Shown here: in pieces, positions 51,531 to 60,100 of the stretch
Numbering within the stretch: the first letter of the stretch is position 1
Layout: the number at the start of each line of letters is the position of its first letter
Assembly: GCA_037442205.1 (NCBI GenBank)
Contig: JBBIQS010000009.1
Span: 1 to 64,000 of the forward strand
Reading direction: 5' to 3'
DNA: 64,000 nucleotides
Source of the DNA: JBBIQS01 sp037442205
GTDB taxonomy: Bacteria; Myxococcota; Myxococcia; Myxococcales; UBA5297
The notes under the pieces: generated by a model
Databases searched by the model: none
Told to the model about the DNA's origin: nothing
Seen by the model: only the letters and a program-made list of their open reading frames with translations
Position numbers and translations under genes: made by a program

Positions 51531-52649
51531 CTACTGGTGCGGCGCCTGCGCGGGATCGAGGACCGCCGACTGGTCCGCCGGGGACTGCGGTGGGTTCTTC
51601 TGGCGGCAGAAGGCCAGGTGCTTCTCGAGGAACTGCATCGGAAGCGCCAGCTCGAAGCTGAAGGCGCCATTTCCCGCGGGCACGACCTGGGCCAGGTCGA
51701 GAAGCTCGGCCAAGTCCTTTTCCCCGCTGGCCTGCGCCTTGACCCGCCCCAGCGCCATCGCCGCGCCCAAGGTCCGGGAGAGGTCGTCGACCTGGGAGGA
51801 ATCGGGCCCGTTGACCCGGGCGACCATCGCCACGTCGTTCATGGAGTCGACGTGGAGCTCGATTCGCTGGGCCGCCTCGCGGAAGCGCTTTGCCAGCTCG
51901 TCATTCTGTCCGCCGAGGAGCTTGGCGATCGCCTCGGCACCGATCACGCCGTAGATCTCGCCGTAGGTCGCCTCTTGAGGGATGGCCGGCTCGCCCGGGT
52001 CCAGGCGGCCCTCGACCTGGTCGATGGAGCGGCGCAGCGCCTGCTCGTCGCCGCCCTCCATGATCATCTGGTTGTCCCAGACCGCGGTGGGTTGGCCGTT
52101 CTCGGAGAGGTAGATCACTCCCTTGTCGCCATAGGGGATGGCGCGGTGGTTCTCGAAGAGCTTGGCGAAGTCAGCCTTGCCGAAATTACCGGAGGCGACG
52201 ACGGTGTCGCCTGAGACGGCGATTCGGTCCAGGTCTCTCTCCAGGTCCAGGCCCGTCTGCTCCCGCATCTCCTGCAGCGGATTGGACGGACCGCGGTTCC
52301 TCAGGCATTCCAGCAACAGCTTGCCGATGGGCGAGTTGGTGATGGCGTTGGCCTCGACGACCATGGCTACCCCTTTGCTCGCCGTCGGGAGCGCCGACAG
52401 CAGCGGGTCGCGTCGAGGGCGCTCGGGAGGCGGCGCCGGCTGGTTGGGCGCCGCCGCGGCCGCCGGCAGCGGCGGCAGGGTCTGGCGCTGCTCGGCCCGC
52501 TTCCAGGAATCGCTGTCCATGAACCGCGGGAACTCCACCTTCTCGCGCGTGGACTTGCCGTCGCTGCGATCCTCGGCGCGCGACAGGAAGGCGGCGGCGA
52601 GGGCGAACAGGGCCAGGGCGGCGAGCAGCCAGAGGCGGGGGCGTCGCAT
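51531..52649 (-). CDS. Membrane-anchored protein of ABC operon, unknown function
   Basis: This is a 372-residue protein. The N-terminal helix (about 5-24, LWLLAALALFALAAAFLS) is a signal anchor or signal peptide. A Pro-rich linker runs to about residue 85. The remainder alternates helices and strands (GVAMVVEANAITNSP, IAVSGDTVVASGNFGKADF, TAVWDNQMIMEGGDEQAL, FSFELALPMQFLEKHL) without a recognised family. Its start is one base from the stop of the permease gene, so it belongs to the ABC operon and is probably exposed in the periplasm as a partner of that transporter. Confidence 0.7.
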   Translation of the reverse strand: MRRPRLWLLAALALFALAAAFLSRAEDRSDGKSTREKVEFPRFMDSDSWKRAEQRQTLPPLPAAAAAPNQPAPPPERPRRDPLLSALPTASKGVAMVVEANAITNSPIGKLLLECLRNRGPSNPLQEMREQTGLDLERDLDRIAVSGDTVVASGNFGKADFAKLFENHRAIPYGDKGVIYLSENGQPTAVWDNQMIMEGGDEQALRRSIDQVEGRLDPGEPAIPQEATYGEIYGVIGAEAIAKLLGGQNDELAKRFREAAQRIELHVDSMNDVAMVARVNGPDSSQVDDLSRTLGAAMALGRVKAQASGEKDLAELLDLAQVVPAGNGAFSFELALPMQFLEKHLAFCRQKNPPQSPADQSAVLDPAQAPHQ

Positions 52650-52650
52650 G

Positions 52651-53487
52651 TCAGTAGTCCTTCTGCTCGAAAAGCCAGATGCCCAGGGCGAGCGAGCCCA
52701 AGGCGAATACTCCCGCGCCCAGCAGCAATTGCCCCAGCACCTGGGGAGCGACCGGCGTCGAGCCGGCGATGTCTCCGGCGACGTCGGCCAGCGCGGCGAT
52801 CCGCGGGAGCGGCAGGGTCAGGGCCATGAACACCGAGCGCCCTACTCCAGCCGAGAACACCCGCTCGATGGAGTGCCGGTAGCTGGCGATGATTCCCAGG
52901 ATGAACAGCGCGCCTCCGGTGGCAGCCGAGAACGCGGCGCTCCGGACGAGGACCGCGGCGGTCAGCATCGAGGCGTAGACGGCGGAGAAGCTGGTGGCCG
53001 CCAGCATCGCCGCCTGCAGCGGTCGCCCGGTCCAGACGCCGGTCTTGACGCCCAGGACCACTGAGATCCCCCCGGCGCCGTAGAGCGCCCCAAGCGCCGA
53101 GAGGACGAAGACGCCGAGGAAGGTTCCGGCCAGGAGCTGCCAGCGGCGCACCGGCAGTGCCAGCAGATGCTCGATTCGCCCGGGCGAGAGCAGGCTCGGT
53201 CCGAAGTCGGCGCAGGCGAGGATCCCGAAGATCAGCCCGCCGTAGTAGACGAGGTAGCTGGTGACCTGGAAGACCGGTCGCAGCGCCACGTCGGCGGCGC
53301 GGATGCTCCCGCCCAGTGAGCTGCCGAAGAGGCGGGTGGCGGCCAAGGCACCGTCGACCACGTCCATCTTGAGGCCGACCGCCAGCAGCGCCAGCCCCAG
53401 GGTGATGGCTCCGCCCAGGACCAGGAACCACTTGCGCGAGGCGGCTTCGCGGAGGATGTCGCCGGCCACGGCGAGGATGGCTTTCAT
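52651..53487 (-). CDS. ABC-2 type permease subunit
   Basis: This is a 278-residue protein with six hydrophobic segments (about 21-39, 74-95, 115-137, 150-172, 180-198 and 245-270). LLSPGRIEHLLALPVRRWQLLAGTF, shown by its landmarks PGRIEHLLALPV and R-W, is the cytoplasmic coupling region typical of ABC-2 exporters such as the NosY/YhaQ type. It overlaps the ATPase gene by 4 bases. With the ATPase it should form an exporter or membrane-lipid/peptide translocator; the substrate is unknown. Confidence 0.85.
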   Translation of the reverse strand: MKAILAVAGDILREAASRKWFLVLGGAITLGLALLAVGLKMDVVDGALAATRLFGSSLGGSIRAADVALRPVFQVTSYLVYYGGLIFGILACADFGPSLLSPGRIEHLLALPVRRWQLLAGTFLGVFVLSALGALYGAGGISVVLGVKTGVWTGRPLQAAMLAATSFSAVYASMLTAAVLVRSAAFSAATGGALFILGIIASYRHSIERVFSAGVGRSVFMALTLPLPRIAALADVAGDIAGSTPVAPQVLGQLLLGAGVFALGSLALGIWLFEQKDY

Positions 53488-54401
53488 GCGGCTCCCCGGA
53501 GAGCGGCGGCCAAGACCTGCTCCAGGTCCTTGGAATCGCGGTTGAGCTCGACCAGCAGCGCGCCACTGGCGCGGGCGCGGTCGAGCGCGGCGTTGAGCTG
53601 CGCGGGGTCCGGAGCGTCGAAATGCCAGAGCCCCTCGGGAGTCTTGGCGAAGCCGGCTTCCAGCAGCGCGGGCTCCGCGACACCGGGAGCGAAGCGGACC
53701 AGCCAGCGGGTCTCGGCGCGGCGCAGCTCCTCGAGCGGTCCCTCGCGCAGCACCAGCCCGCCGGAGAGGATGCCGATCCGATCGCAGATTCGCTCGGTCT
53801 CGCTCAGCAGGTGCGAGTTGAGAAAGAGGGTGGCGCCGCGGGCGCGCTCATCGGCCAGGATGCGGCGGATCTCCATCCGTCCCAACGGATCGACCCCGTC
53901 GGTCGGTTCGTCCAGCACCAGCAGCTCGGGCTTGCCCAGCAGCGCTCCGGCGAGCCCCAGCCGTTGCTTCATCCCCTTCGAGAAGGCGCCGATCTTGCGC
54001 TCGGCGTCGCTGGCGAGGCCTACCCGGGCGAGCAGTTCCTCGATCTCGCGCTCCGGGCGCGACATCCCCTTGAGCCGCGCCAGGCTGGCCAGGAATTGCC
54101 GGGGCTTGAAGGCCTGGGGCAGATGGAGCCGCTCGGGGAGGTAGCCGATGCGAGCGCGGACCTTCGGTCGCTCGGGGCTCTCGCCGAAGACCTGGACCAG
54201 CCCGCTGGTCGGACGCACCACGCCGAGCAGCGACTTGATGAAGGTGGTCTTGCCGGCGCCGTTGGGCCCGATGAGGCCGAAGGCGGTGCCGCGCGGGATC
54301 GACAAGTCGACGCCGCGCAGCGCCAGGTGGCCGCCGCGGCCCAGCAGGCCGGAGTAGCGCTTGGTGAGCCCTCGGGCCTCGACCGCCGAGGCTGTGGTCA
54401 T
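53484..54401 (-). CDS. ABC transporter ATP-binding subunit (exporter type)
   Basis: This is a 305-residue protein. Walker A GPNGAGKT (residues about 46-53), Q-loop region YLPERLHLP, signature FSKGMKQR, Walker B LLVLDEPTDGVDP and switch His in NSHLLSE. The signature is FSKGM rather than LSGGQ, as in the NatA/CcmA-like (ABC-2) class. The last 80 residues form the DUF4162-like C-terminal part common in that class. It overlaps the permease gene and the TIGR00725-type gene by 4 bases on each side. Confidence 0.95.
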   Translation of the reverse strand: MTTASAVEARGLTKRYSGLLGRGGHLALRGVDLSIPRGTAFGLIGPNGAGKTTFIKSLLGVVRPTSGLVQVFGESPERPKVRARIGYLPERLHLPQAFKPRQFLASLARLKGMSRPEREIEELLARVGLASDAERKIGAFSKGMKQRLGLAGALLGKPELLVLDEPTDGVDPLGRMEIRRILADERARGATLFLNSHLLSETERICDRIGILSGGLVLREGPLEELRRAETRWLVRFAPGVAEPALLEAGFAKTPEGLWHFDAPDPAQLNAALDRARASGALLVELNRDSKDLEQVLAAALRGAA

Positions 54402-54886
54402 GGATCTTCTCCGGCATCTGCCAGCGCCAGCGCGACCGCGTGCTCCGGATCGCGCGCCGGCTCGATGCCTGCCACAGGGTTTCCGCCCTTGGACAGCTCC
54501 CAGGTGTCGAGACCGACGACGCGCTTGCCCAGCTTGAGCGCCAGCGCGATCTCCGACAGCGTCCCGAATTCTCCCCCGACCGCGATCATGGCGTCGCCGG
54601 CGCGGGCGACCAGGGCGTTGCGCGCCTCGCCCAGGCCGGTCGGCAGGGCGATCGAGACGAACTCGTTGGCGCTGGCGCGGTCGTTCCCCGGGAGCAGGCC
54701 GATGGTCAGGCCGCCCTCCTCGCGAGCGCCGCGGCAGGCGGCCTCCATCGCCCCGGACAGGCCGCCGCAGACCAGGGTCGCCCCGCGCCTGGCCAGCGCG
54801 CGCCCGACCTCCTCGGCGAGCTGCGCCAGCTCCGCACCGCAGCGGCCGGGGCCGACGACCGCCACGTACCGAGTTCGAGCTGCCAT
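54398..54886 (-). CDS. TIGR00725 family protein (LOG/DprA-related Rossmann fold)
   Basis: This is a 162-residue protein. The ATG at 54886 follows AGGAG. Motifs: VAVVGPGRCG at the start, ATLVCGGLSGAMEAACRGA, ARNALVARAGDAMIAVGGEFGTLSEIALALKLGKRV (core GGEFGTLSE corresponds to the PGGxGTxxE of LOG lysine-decarboxylase-like phosphoribohydrolases). In cytokinin-activating LOG enzymes this motif binds the nucleotide; the TIGR00725 branch has no proven activity. It sits inside an ABC exporter operon (4-nt overlap with the ATPase), an unexplained link. Confidence 0.87.
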   Translation of the reverse strand: MAARTRYVAVVGPGRCGAELAQLAEEVGRALARRGATLVCGGLSGAMEAACRGAREEGGLTIGLLPGNDRASANEFVSIALPTGLGEARNALVARAGDAMIAVGGEFGTLSEIALALKLGKRVVGLDTWELSKGGNPVAGIEPARDPEHAVALALADAGEDP

Positions 54887-54903
54887 GTGCTCCTCGCTCC
54901 GGT

Positions 54904-55572
54904 CTATTCGCCCTTGCTCTTCTCTCCGATGAACTGATCCTCCTTGTCGGCGAAGAGGAGGTTGAACGTGGTCAACGAGCCGTAGCAGCGCGTCACGTAT
55001 TGCTGCATCTCGACCTTCTCGGCGTCGGTGAGCTTCGGGCTGGCGTTGACCTTCTGCTCGAGAGTACGCAGCCGGTCGCGGACCATGACGATCTTGTGGA
55101 ACAGCGACTCGAGCGGAATCTCCTTGGGCTGCAGCTCGGAGCCGGCCGGCTTGAGGATCAGGGTGCCGCCTTCCCAGCGCGGCGCCAGGCGGGCCTCCGG
55201 TGTCTCCTCCAGCGCTTCGCGGATGATCGACTTCAGCTCTTCGCGGGTCATGTCTTCGAGCTCCGGAATCGGTCCGTCCGGCCGCGGGGTGCGGACGACG
55301 GGAGAGACGTTGGGGCGCCGCTCGGTCTTGGGCGGGGAGGGGATTGCCCGAGGGATGGGCGCTGCCTTGGCCAGGTAGCTGCTGCACACCGGCGCCAGCG
55401 GGGGGAACAGCCCCCGGTCCAGCATCACCCGGCACTCGCCCTTCCAGCCCTCGGCGTCCTCGAGCACCAGCTTGTACAGGCGGCAGTTGCCGCACGCCCG
55501 CGCCGCCGGATCGATCGCCGGCGGCTCTCGGCTCGCCTCGGGCGGCGCCTGCGGAGTTGCCTCTTCGCTCAC
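54904..55572 (-). CDS. Cys-motif protein, unknown function, first gene of the ABC operon
   Basis: This is a 222-residue protein. After a disordered Pro/Glu-rich start, residues about 27-68 hold four Cys (RACGNCRLYKL, GECRVM, APVCSSY) that look like a zinc-ribbon-type site. A Pro-rich linker follows (about 70-110), then a helical region with EDMTREELKSIIREAL and a last helix pair (LESLFHKIVMVRDRLRTLEQKV; EKVEMQQYVTRCYGS). There is no signal peptide, so it is cytoplasmic. I do not recognise the family. It is 17 bases upstream of the TIGR00725 gene on the same strand. Confidence 0.68.
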   Translation of the reverse strand: MSEEATPQAPPEASREPPAIDPAARACGNCRLYKLVLEDAEGWKGECRVMLDRGLFPPLAPVCSSYLAKAAPIPRAIPSPPKTERRPNVSPVVRTPRPDGPIPELEDMTREELKSIIREALEETPEARLAPRWEGGTLILKPAGSELQPKEIPLESLFHKIVMVRDRLRTLEQKVNASPKLTDAEKVEMQQYVTRCYGSLTTFNLLFADKEDQFIGEKSKGE

Positions 55573-55717
55573 TGCCAGGCTCCCTTTCTCATGGCGCGCC
55601 TCGCGCGAGGCGCCGGCGCAGTATGGCAGAAGCGGACAGTCGCGGGCGACCCGAGCCCGGCGATCCGTCGCCGGCGCAGGTCGAGGGCCGCCGCGGCAAG
55701 ACGCGCGAGGCCGAGAG

Positions 55718-56836
55718 CTATTGCTGCTCGCCGTCCAGGCCGACCTGGGCGGCGTGGCGCGCCGCCGGGCGGGCGCTGCCGCCGTACTGGTTGAGCTCGC
55801 GGGCGGCCTGGTTCATCAGCCAAGTCAGCCCGGAGGGCGAGAAGCGGCTCGACAGGTCCATGCCCAGGGAAGTGCCCTCGTCAGTGGCAGCCGGGCCGGG
55901 GAGCAGCCGGTTGAGCGCCGCCAGGGCGTCGACGGTGAGGGACGGGAACAGCGCGTGGCCGAGGCGCAGGAGTTTCGCCTGCCAACCCAAGGTGAGCTCG
56001 GTCTCACCACGGACAGCCGCGCGGACGATGCGGCGGGCGGCGCGACGCGCGTTGATCGAGCTCAGCGGAACCGCGTCGCCGATGCTGAACCAGCTGAACT
56101 CGGCCGATCGGCGGCCCTTGAAGAGGGCGTTGACGGGCGAGCCGGTGCGCATCAGCCCCGGGACCACTGTGGTGACCAGGATGCCGTCCTTGCGCAGCTC
56201 CGCGCGCAGTCCCTCCGACAGACCGAGCGCCGCGAACTTGGCGCAGTCGTAGGGCAGCAGGTGGGGCACCGCTACCTTGCCGCCGATGGAGGTGATGTTG
56301 ACGATGCGCCCGCTCCCCTTGGCGCGCATGGTCGGCAGTACAGCGAGCGTTGGCGAGAGGGTGCCGAAGAAGTTCACCGCCATCGCCTGCTCGAAGTCCT
56401 CCTGTGCCATCGTCGACAGCGGGCCGACCTGGATGATCCCGGCGTTGTTCACCAGCAGGAAGATCTCTCCCAGGCGTTCGGTGACCTCCTGGACCAGGTG
56501 CTCGACCTGCGAGGCGTCGGAGACGTCGCATGGGATGGCCAGCACCTGCGACTCGGGCCCCAGGCTCCTCGCCGCGCGGTGCAGCTCGGCCTCGTCCCGC
56601 GCGCAGATCGCCACCTTGCAGCCGGCCTGAATGAGCTCGCGTGCGATGAGCAGCCCCAGGCCCCGCGAGCCGCCCGTGACCAGGGCGACCTTGCCCTTGA
56701 GCGTCCTGGAGGGGCTCCCGAGGAACGTCCGCAGGCTGCTGCGTCCTCCGGCTGCCAGGCCGGCGATCAGAGCGATGGTCTTCGAACGCAAGATGCCTCC
56801 CCGCGCGAGCGCTTGCCTCAAACTAGCGACTGGCAT
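55718..56836 (-). CDS. Short-chain dehydrogenase/reductase
   Basis: This is a 372-residue protein. The ATG at 56836 gives a 45-residue N-terminal part with a hydrophobic segment (KTIALIAGLAAGG), perhaps membrane-associated. The classical SDR core has the cofactor motif TGGSRGLG, CDVSDASQ, NNAG, and active-site S-x12-Y-x3-K in ITSIGG...PYDCAK. The core ends near residue 270; a 100-residue C-terminal extension (LNRLLPGPAATDEG, LMNQAARELNQYGGSARP) is unusual. Arg in VAICARDEAEL favours NADP. The substrate is unknown. It is a single gene, divergent from the coiled-coil gene. Confidence 0.9.
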   Translation of the reverse strand: MPVASLRQALARGGILRSKTIALIAGLAAGGRSSLRTFLGSPSRTLKGKVALVTGGSRGLGLLIARELIQAGCKVAICARDEAELHRAARSLGPESQVLAIPCDVSDASQVEHLVQEVTERLGEIFLLVNNAGIIQVGPLSTMAQEDFEQAMAVNFFGTLSPTLAVLPTMRAKGSGRIVNITSIGGKVAVPHLLPYDCAKFAALGLSEGLRAELRKDGILVTTVVPGLMRTGSPVNALFKGRRSAEFSWFSIGDAVPLSSINARRAARRIVRAAVRGETELTLGWQAKLLRLGHALFPSLTVDALAALNRLLPGPAATDEGTSLGMDLSSRFSPSGLTWLMNQAARELNQYGGSARPAARHAAQVGLDGEQQ

Positions 56837-56898
56837 GTTCGGGATCGCCTCGGCCGGGGCGTCGTGCGTCCGCTTCGCATGGAGGCCAGATTCCAGCC

Positions 56899-57513
56899 AT
56901 GGGAACTGCCCTGGCATCCTCGGTACTGGCATTGGTGCTCGGCCAAGCGGCCCAGGGAACCGGCGCCGGCCAACCTCCTGCTCAGGCGGGCCAGCCGGCG
57001 GTCATCAGGCAGCAGCAGGAGGAGATCGCCAGGCTTCGGCAGCAGATGCAGGCGCTCCAGTCCGAGCAGGTTCAGGGCAGCCAGCAGCGCCAGCAGCTGG
57101 CCGCCCGACAGCAGCAGCTGGAGCAGCAGTACCGGGCGCTGGAGAGCCGCTCCCGCCAGATCGAAGACAGCCGCCGGCAGCGGGCCGCGGCCTACGCCGC
57201 CGCCAGCGACGAACTGACCCAGGCGAGCTACGCGATGGCCGAGGGCAACGTCGGGATCGGCGCTCTGGTGGGCCACGCCGCTGGATTGCTTACGGCGGCC
57301 AGCGCCAATGCCGCTCAGAACGGCGCTGAGGATGAGCGGCGCGCGGTGGCCATGGCCCTCAGCCAGCTCTCCGGCTTGGGCGCGTTGCTCACCAACGAGA
57401 ACGTCTACCCGGCCCGCGAGCAGCTCTTCGCCGCGGTCCTGTGTGTGAACCAGGCCAAGGACGCCGCTCAGGCGGCGGCGCTGCGCCTGTTCGGCTCGTC
57501 GACGGGCCCCTGA
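56899..57513 (+). CDS. Exported Gln-rich coiled-coil protein, unknown function
   Basis: This is a 204-residue protein. The start MGTALASSVLALVLGQAAQG is a signal-peptide-like sequence. Residues 35-100 are a Gln/Arg/Glu coiled coil (QQQEEIARLRQQMQALQSEQ, and QQRQQLAARQQQLEQQYRA). The rest is Ala-rich helices. No family recognised; a periplasmic structural protein is likely. Its 3' end overlaps the convergent CPBP gene by 46 bases, which is more than usual; both frames look coding. Confidence 0.65.
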   Translation: MGTALASSVLALVLGQAAQGTGAGQPPAQAGQPAVIRQQQEEIARLRQQMQALQSEQVQGSQQRQQLAARQQQLEQQYRALESRSRQIEDSRRQRAAAYAAASDELTQASYAMAEGNVGIGALVGHAAGLLTAASANAAQNGAEDERRAVAMALSQLSGLGALLTNENVYPAREQLFAAVLCVNQAKDAAQAAALRLFGSSTGP

Positions 57514-58373
57514 GACTGGCGGCGCAGGGACAAGAACAGCCCGACGTCGAGCGCCAAGAGCACCAGCAGACCGGCGGCGCCGGTGACCCTCGTAGTCAAG
57601 TCGCTGCCCCCGCTGATGAGGACGATGGGCAGGCCGGCGACTCCGTTGAGGGTGCCGTGGAAGATGGCGGCGGCGACGACCGAGCCCGCGCTCCGCCGGA
57701 GCTGGCACAGCAGCGGTGACAGCAGGGCGGTGAAGACGGTCATCAGCCCGATGCCCGCCAGCGGGTGCTCGGGGTAGTTGTGGCCCTGGGCGATGAGCGG
57801 CGCATGCCAGATTCCCCAGATGACGCCGATCAGCAGCGAGGACCTCCAGAACCCCTTCGGCCCCAGCTCCTTCTGCAGGAAGCCGCGCCAGCCCAGCTCC
57901 TCGCCGAAGGCGGCGACGGCGTTGATGGTCGTGCCACCGACCACGGCCTGGATCAGAAGGATCACCGGCAGCGGCACCGGCACGCGCGCCATCTGCTCGC
58001 GTATCCGGGCCAGCTCCTCGGGCGGGACCTGCGAGGCCAGCTTGGCGAGGTAGCCCTCCGCCGTGGGCGAGAAACTCGTCCCCGGCACCAGCAGGCTCAC
58101 CCCCAGGGTCAGGCCAGCGAAGAGCAGCGGGACGAGCCAGGCGAAGTACCAGCTGGAGTTGCCGCGGAAGGAGACTCCCAGCTCCTTGACCGGTTCGCGG
58201 TAGCGCCCCTTCTGCAGCGCGATGGCTGCGAGCGCCGGTATCCACATGTAGATCACTCCGACCACTGCCGCGGTGACGCCCTGCCACTTGAGCCCGGCAG
58301 CCCAGGCCGCGAGCGCCAAGGCCCAGCTGAGGGCGAAGGTCAGCGCGACGAACTGCAGCGCTCGGCGGGTCAT
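57468..58373 (-). CDS. CPBP-family intramembrane metalloprotease (CAAX/Rce1-type)
   Basis: This is a 301-residue protein with about eight hydrophobic segments. The ABI/CPBP motifs are complete: FGEELGWRGFL (two Glu and Arg), VIWGIWHAPLI (His) and IFHGTLNGV (His, Asn). These residues form the catalytic site of Rce1-like proteases that cut within the membrane. Bacterial members process or protect peptides, for example bacteriocin immunity. The gene lies 40 bases downstream of a C39-like protease gene on the same strand, so the two proteases are probably co-expressed. Confidence 0.92.
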   Translation of the reverse strand: MTRRALQFVALTFALSWALALAAWAAGLKWQGVTAAVVGVIYMWIPALAAIALQKGRYREPVKELGVSFRGNSSWYFAWLVPLLFAGLTLGVSLLVPGTSFSPTAEGYLAKLASQVPPEELARIREQMARVPVPLPVILLIQAVVGGTTINAVAAFGEELGWRGFLQKELGPKGFWRSSLLIGVIWGIWHAPLIAQGHNYPEHPLAGIGLMTVFTALLSPLLCQLRRSAGSVVAAAIFHGTLNGVAGLPIVLISGGSDLTTRVTGAAGLLVLLALDVGLFLSLRRQSQGPVDEPNRRSAAA

Positions 58374-58413
58374 GGGAGCCTCTCGAATCCTGGTGCGGTC
58401 GAAGCAGACCGCA

Positions 58414-59289
58414 TCAGAGAGTCCCAGTCCAGGCGTAGGTGGTCAGGACGGTGGTCATCTGGGCCACGATGGCCGCCGGGTCGGCGTCCCGACCGATCCT
58501 TATTCCGGCGGCGCCGGCGATGATCGCGTAGTCGCGGTAGAGCGCCCGCAGGTCGCGCGGCTTGAGCACGCGCCGGTTGTAGGCGGCCCAGTGCTCGACC
58601 GAACTCAGCACGACCCTGCGGTGCTGCTCGAGCACTTCGCTGAGGAAGGGCCCAGGCTGCCGGCCTCTCGACTCGACCCGCGCCCGCCGCGCCATCTCGA
58701 TCAAGTCGTTGGCCATCTCCTCGGCGGTCAGGGCCGAGCCCATCTCGCACAGGCGCAGGAAGGCCTCGGTGATCCTCCAACGCGGAGGGCGGTCGTCGGT
58801 GCGCCGGGTGAGGATGGCGAAGTACTGGTCCGGCTCCAGGCCGCCGCTGTTCCAGGCGCGCTTGCCCAAGGTGCTCGGGAGCCAGCGGACGAAGGCGTGG
58901 TGCCGGTCGTCGGGGTCCATCACGATGAACTGGTCGCGATCGTCCACGTGGCCGAGCACCGCCACCCAGTGGCTGAAGTTGTCGACCAGCAGGATGGCCG
59001 GCAGCCCGTGGGAAACCCAGGAACGCAGGCGCTGGGCAAACTGGGACCCCTTTTCGCGGGAGGTGCGCGTCAGGAACTCGGTTCGCACGCCGTAGCGGCG
59101 CGCCGCCCGGCGGATGTCGAACTCGTCGGCCCCGTGGCGGTAGGTCGAATAGGGCTTGTCCATCGCCCGGGCGAGCTCGCGCTGATCGGCCTCGAATCCC
59201 AGCACCGCCAGGCACGAGGAGAGACTGGTCGGGCCGCAGTGTCCGGGCTCCTGCGGCTGCCCGATGAGGCTGAAATGCTCGGAGCGCAT
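58414..59289 (-). CDS. C39-like papain-fold peptidase
   Basis: This is a 291-residue protein. The N-terminal half matches the C39-like peptidase fold: Q11 (oxyanion Gln) and catalytic C18 in GQPQEPGHCGPTSL, H107 in NFSHWVAVLG and the following Asp in VMDPDD. The C-terminal half is helical with no recognised domain. There is no signal peptide and no ABC domain, so it is not a peptide exporter of the classical C39 type. It might cut a leader peptide or be a transglutaminase-like enzyme. The downstream neighbour is the CPBP protease. Confidence 0.82.
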   Translation of the reverse strand: MRSEHFSLIGQPQEPGHCGPTSLSSCLAVLGFEADQRELARAMDKPYSTYRHGADEFDIRRAARRYGVRTEFLTRTSREKGSQFAQRLRSWVSHGLPAILLVDNFSHWVAVLGHVDDRDQFIVMDPDDRHHAFVRWLPSTLGKRAWNSGGLEPDQYFAILTRRTDDRPPRWRITEAFLRLCEMGSALTAEEMANDLIEMARRARVESRGRQPGPFLSEVLEQHRRVVLSSVEHWAAYNRRVLKPRDLRALYRDYAIIAGAAGIRIGRDADPAAIVAQMTTVLTTYAWTGTL

Positions 59290-59480
59290 AGGGAGGGAAA
59301 TCGCCTATTGCGATGGGACCGGCGCGCCTCGGGGGCAACTGTCTCGGCCGGCTGTCCGCTCGGGCGCCTGGATTTCGGCCGTGCGCGCCTGCAACTCGGA
59401 CAACCGATCGAACGCTCGTTCGGACGGCTGCGCCGGCCGGGCGAACGGCCGGAAGGAAAGGGGGCGGGCTACCGGGAGCG

Positions 59481-59936
59481 CTACAGCGAGGCGAGCACGT
59501 CCTCCATGTGCCCGTCCACTTTCACCTTCGGCCAGATGCGCTCCACCTTGCCGTCCTTGCCGATGAGCACCGTGGTGCGGAGGGTGCCGGTGATCTTCTT
59601 GCCGTACATCACCTTCTCGCCCCAGGCGCCGTAAGCCTGCATCACCTTGGTGTCCGGATCGGAGAGCAGCGGGAAGTTCAGCTCGTACTTCTGGCGGAAC
59701 TTCTCGTGGCTGGCCAGCGAGTCCTTCGACACGCCCAGGATCACCGCGCCCTTCTTGGAGAAGGCCGCCTTGAGGTCGCGAAACCCGCAGGCCTCACGAG
59801 TGCAGCCGGGCGTCGAGTCCTTCGGATAGAAGTAGAGGACCACCCGCTTGCCCGCGAAATCCTCGAGCGAGAGCTCCTTGCCGTCGTCGGTGGGGAGCGT
59901 GAAGCGGGGAGCCTTGTCGCCGACCTTGAGTGCCAT
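59481..59936 (-). CDS. bcp: Thiol peroxidase Bcp (PrxQ-type peroxiredoxin)
   Basis: This is a 151-residue protein; the ATG at 59936 is the natural start (MALKVGDKAPRF). Peroxidatic C45 and resolving C50 in STPGCTREACGF match E. coli Bcp exactly in position. The Arg in TLRTTVLIG completes the active site. It reduces hydrogen peroxide and organic hydroperoxides in the cytoplasm with thioredoxin as donor. It is preceded on its strand by the kinase-like gene (164 bases away). Confidence 0.96.
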   Translation of the reverse strand: MALKVGDKAPRFTLPTDDGKELSLEDFAGKRVVLYFYPKDSTPGCTREACGFRDLKAAFSKKGAVILGVSKDSLASHEKFRQKYELNFPLLSDPDTKVMQAYGAWGEKVMYGKKITGTLRTTVLIGKDGKVERIWPKVKVDGHMEDVLASL

Positions 59937-60100
59937 GCCGTCGTTCTCCTGGGCGCCGCGCTCGAGAGCGCGAGTGACGAATTGCCCAGGTATATCGGCG
60001 GGAACGGCCGGACGCTCGCCGAACAGGCTCGGCGAGCCGGTCCCTCGACCTCGCTCCGCGGCGCTCGGGCAGATCGGTGGGACGCCCGAGCGAGGCCGCG

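Noticed and set aside
59433..59452. Hairpin CCGGCCG/CGGCCGG after bcp as a terminator
   Set aside because: No T run on the minus strand; stems like this arise often in DNA of this composition.
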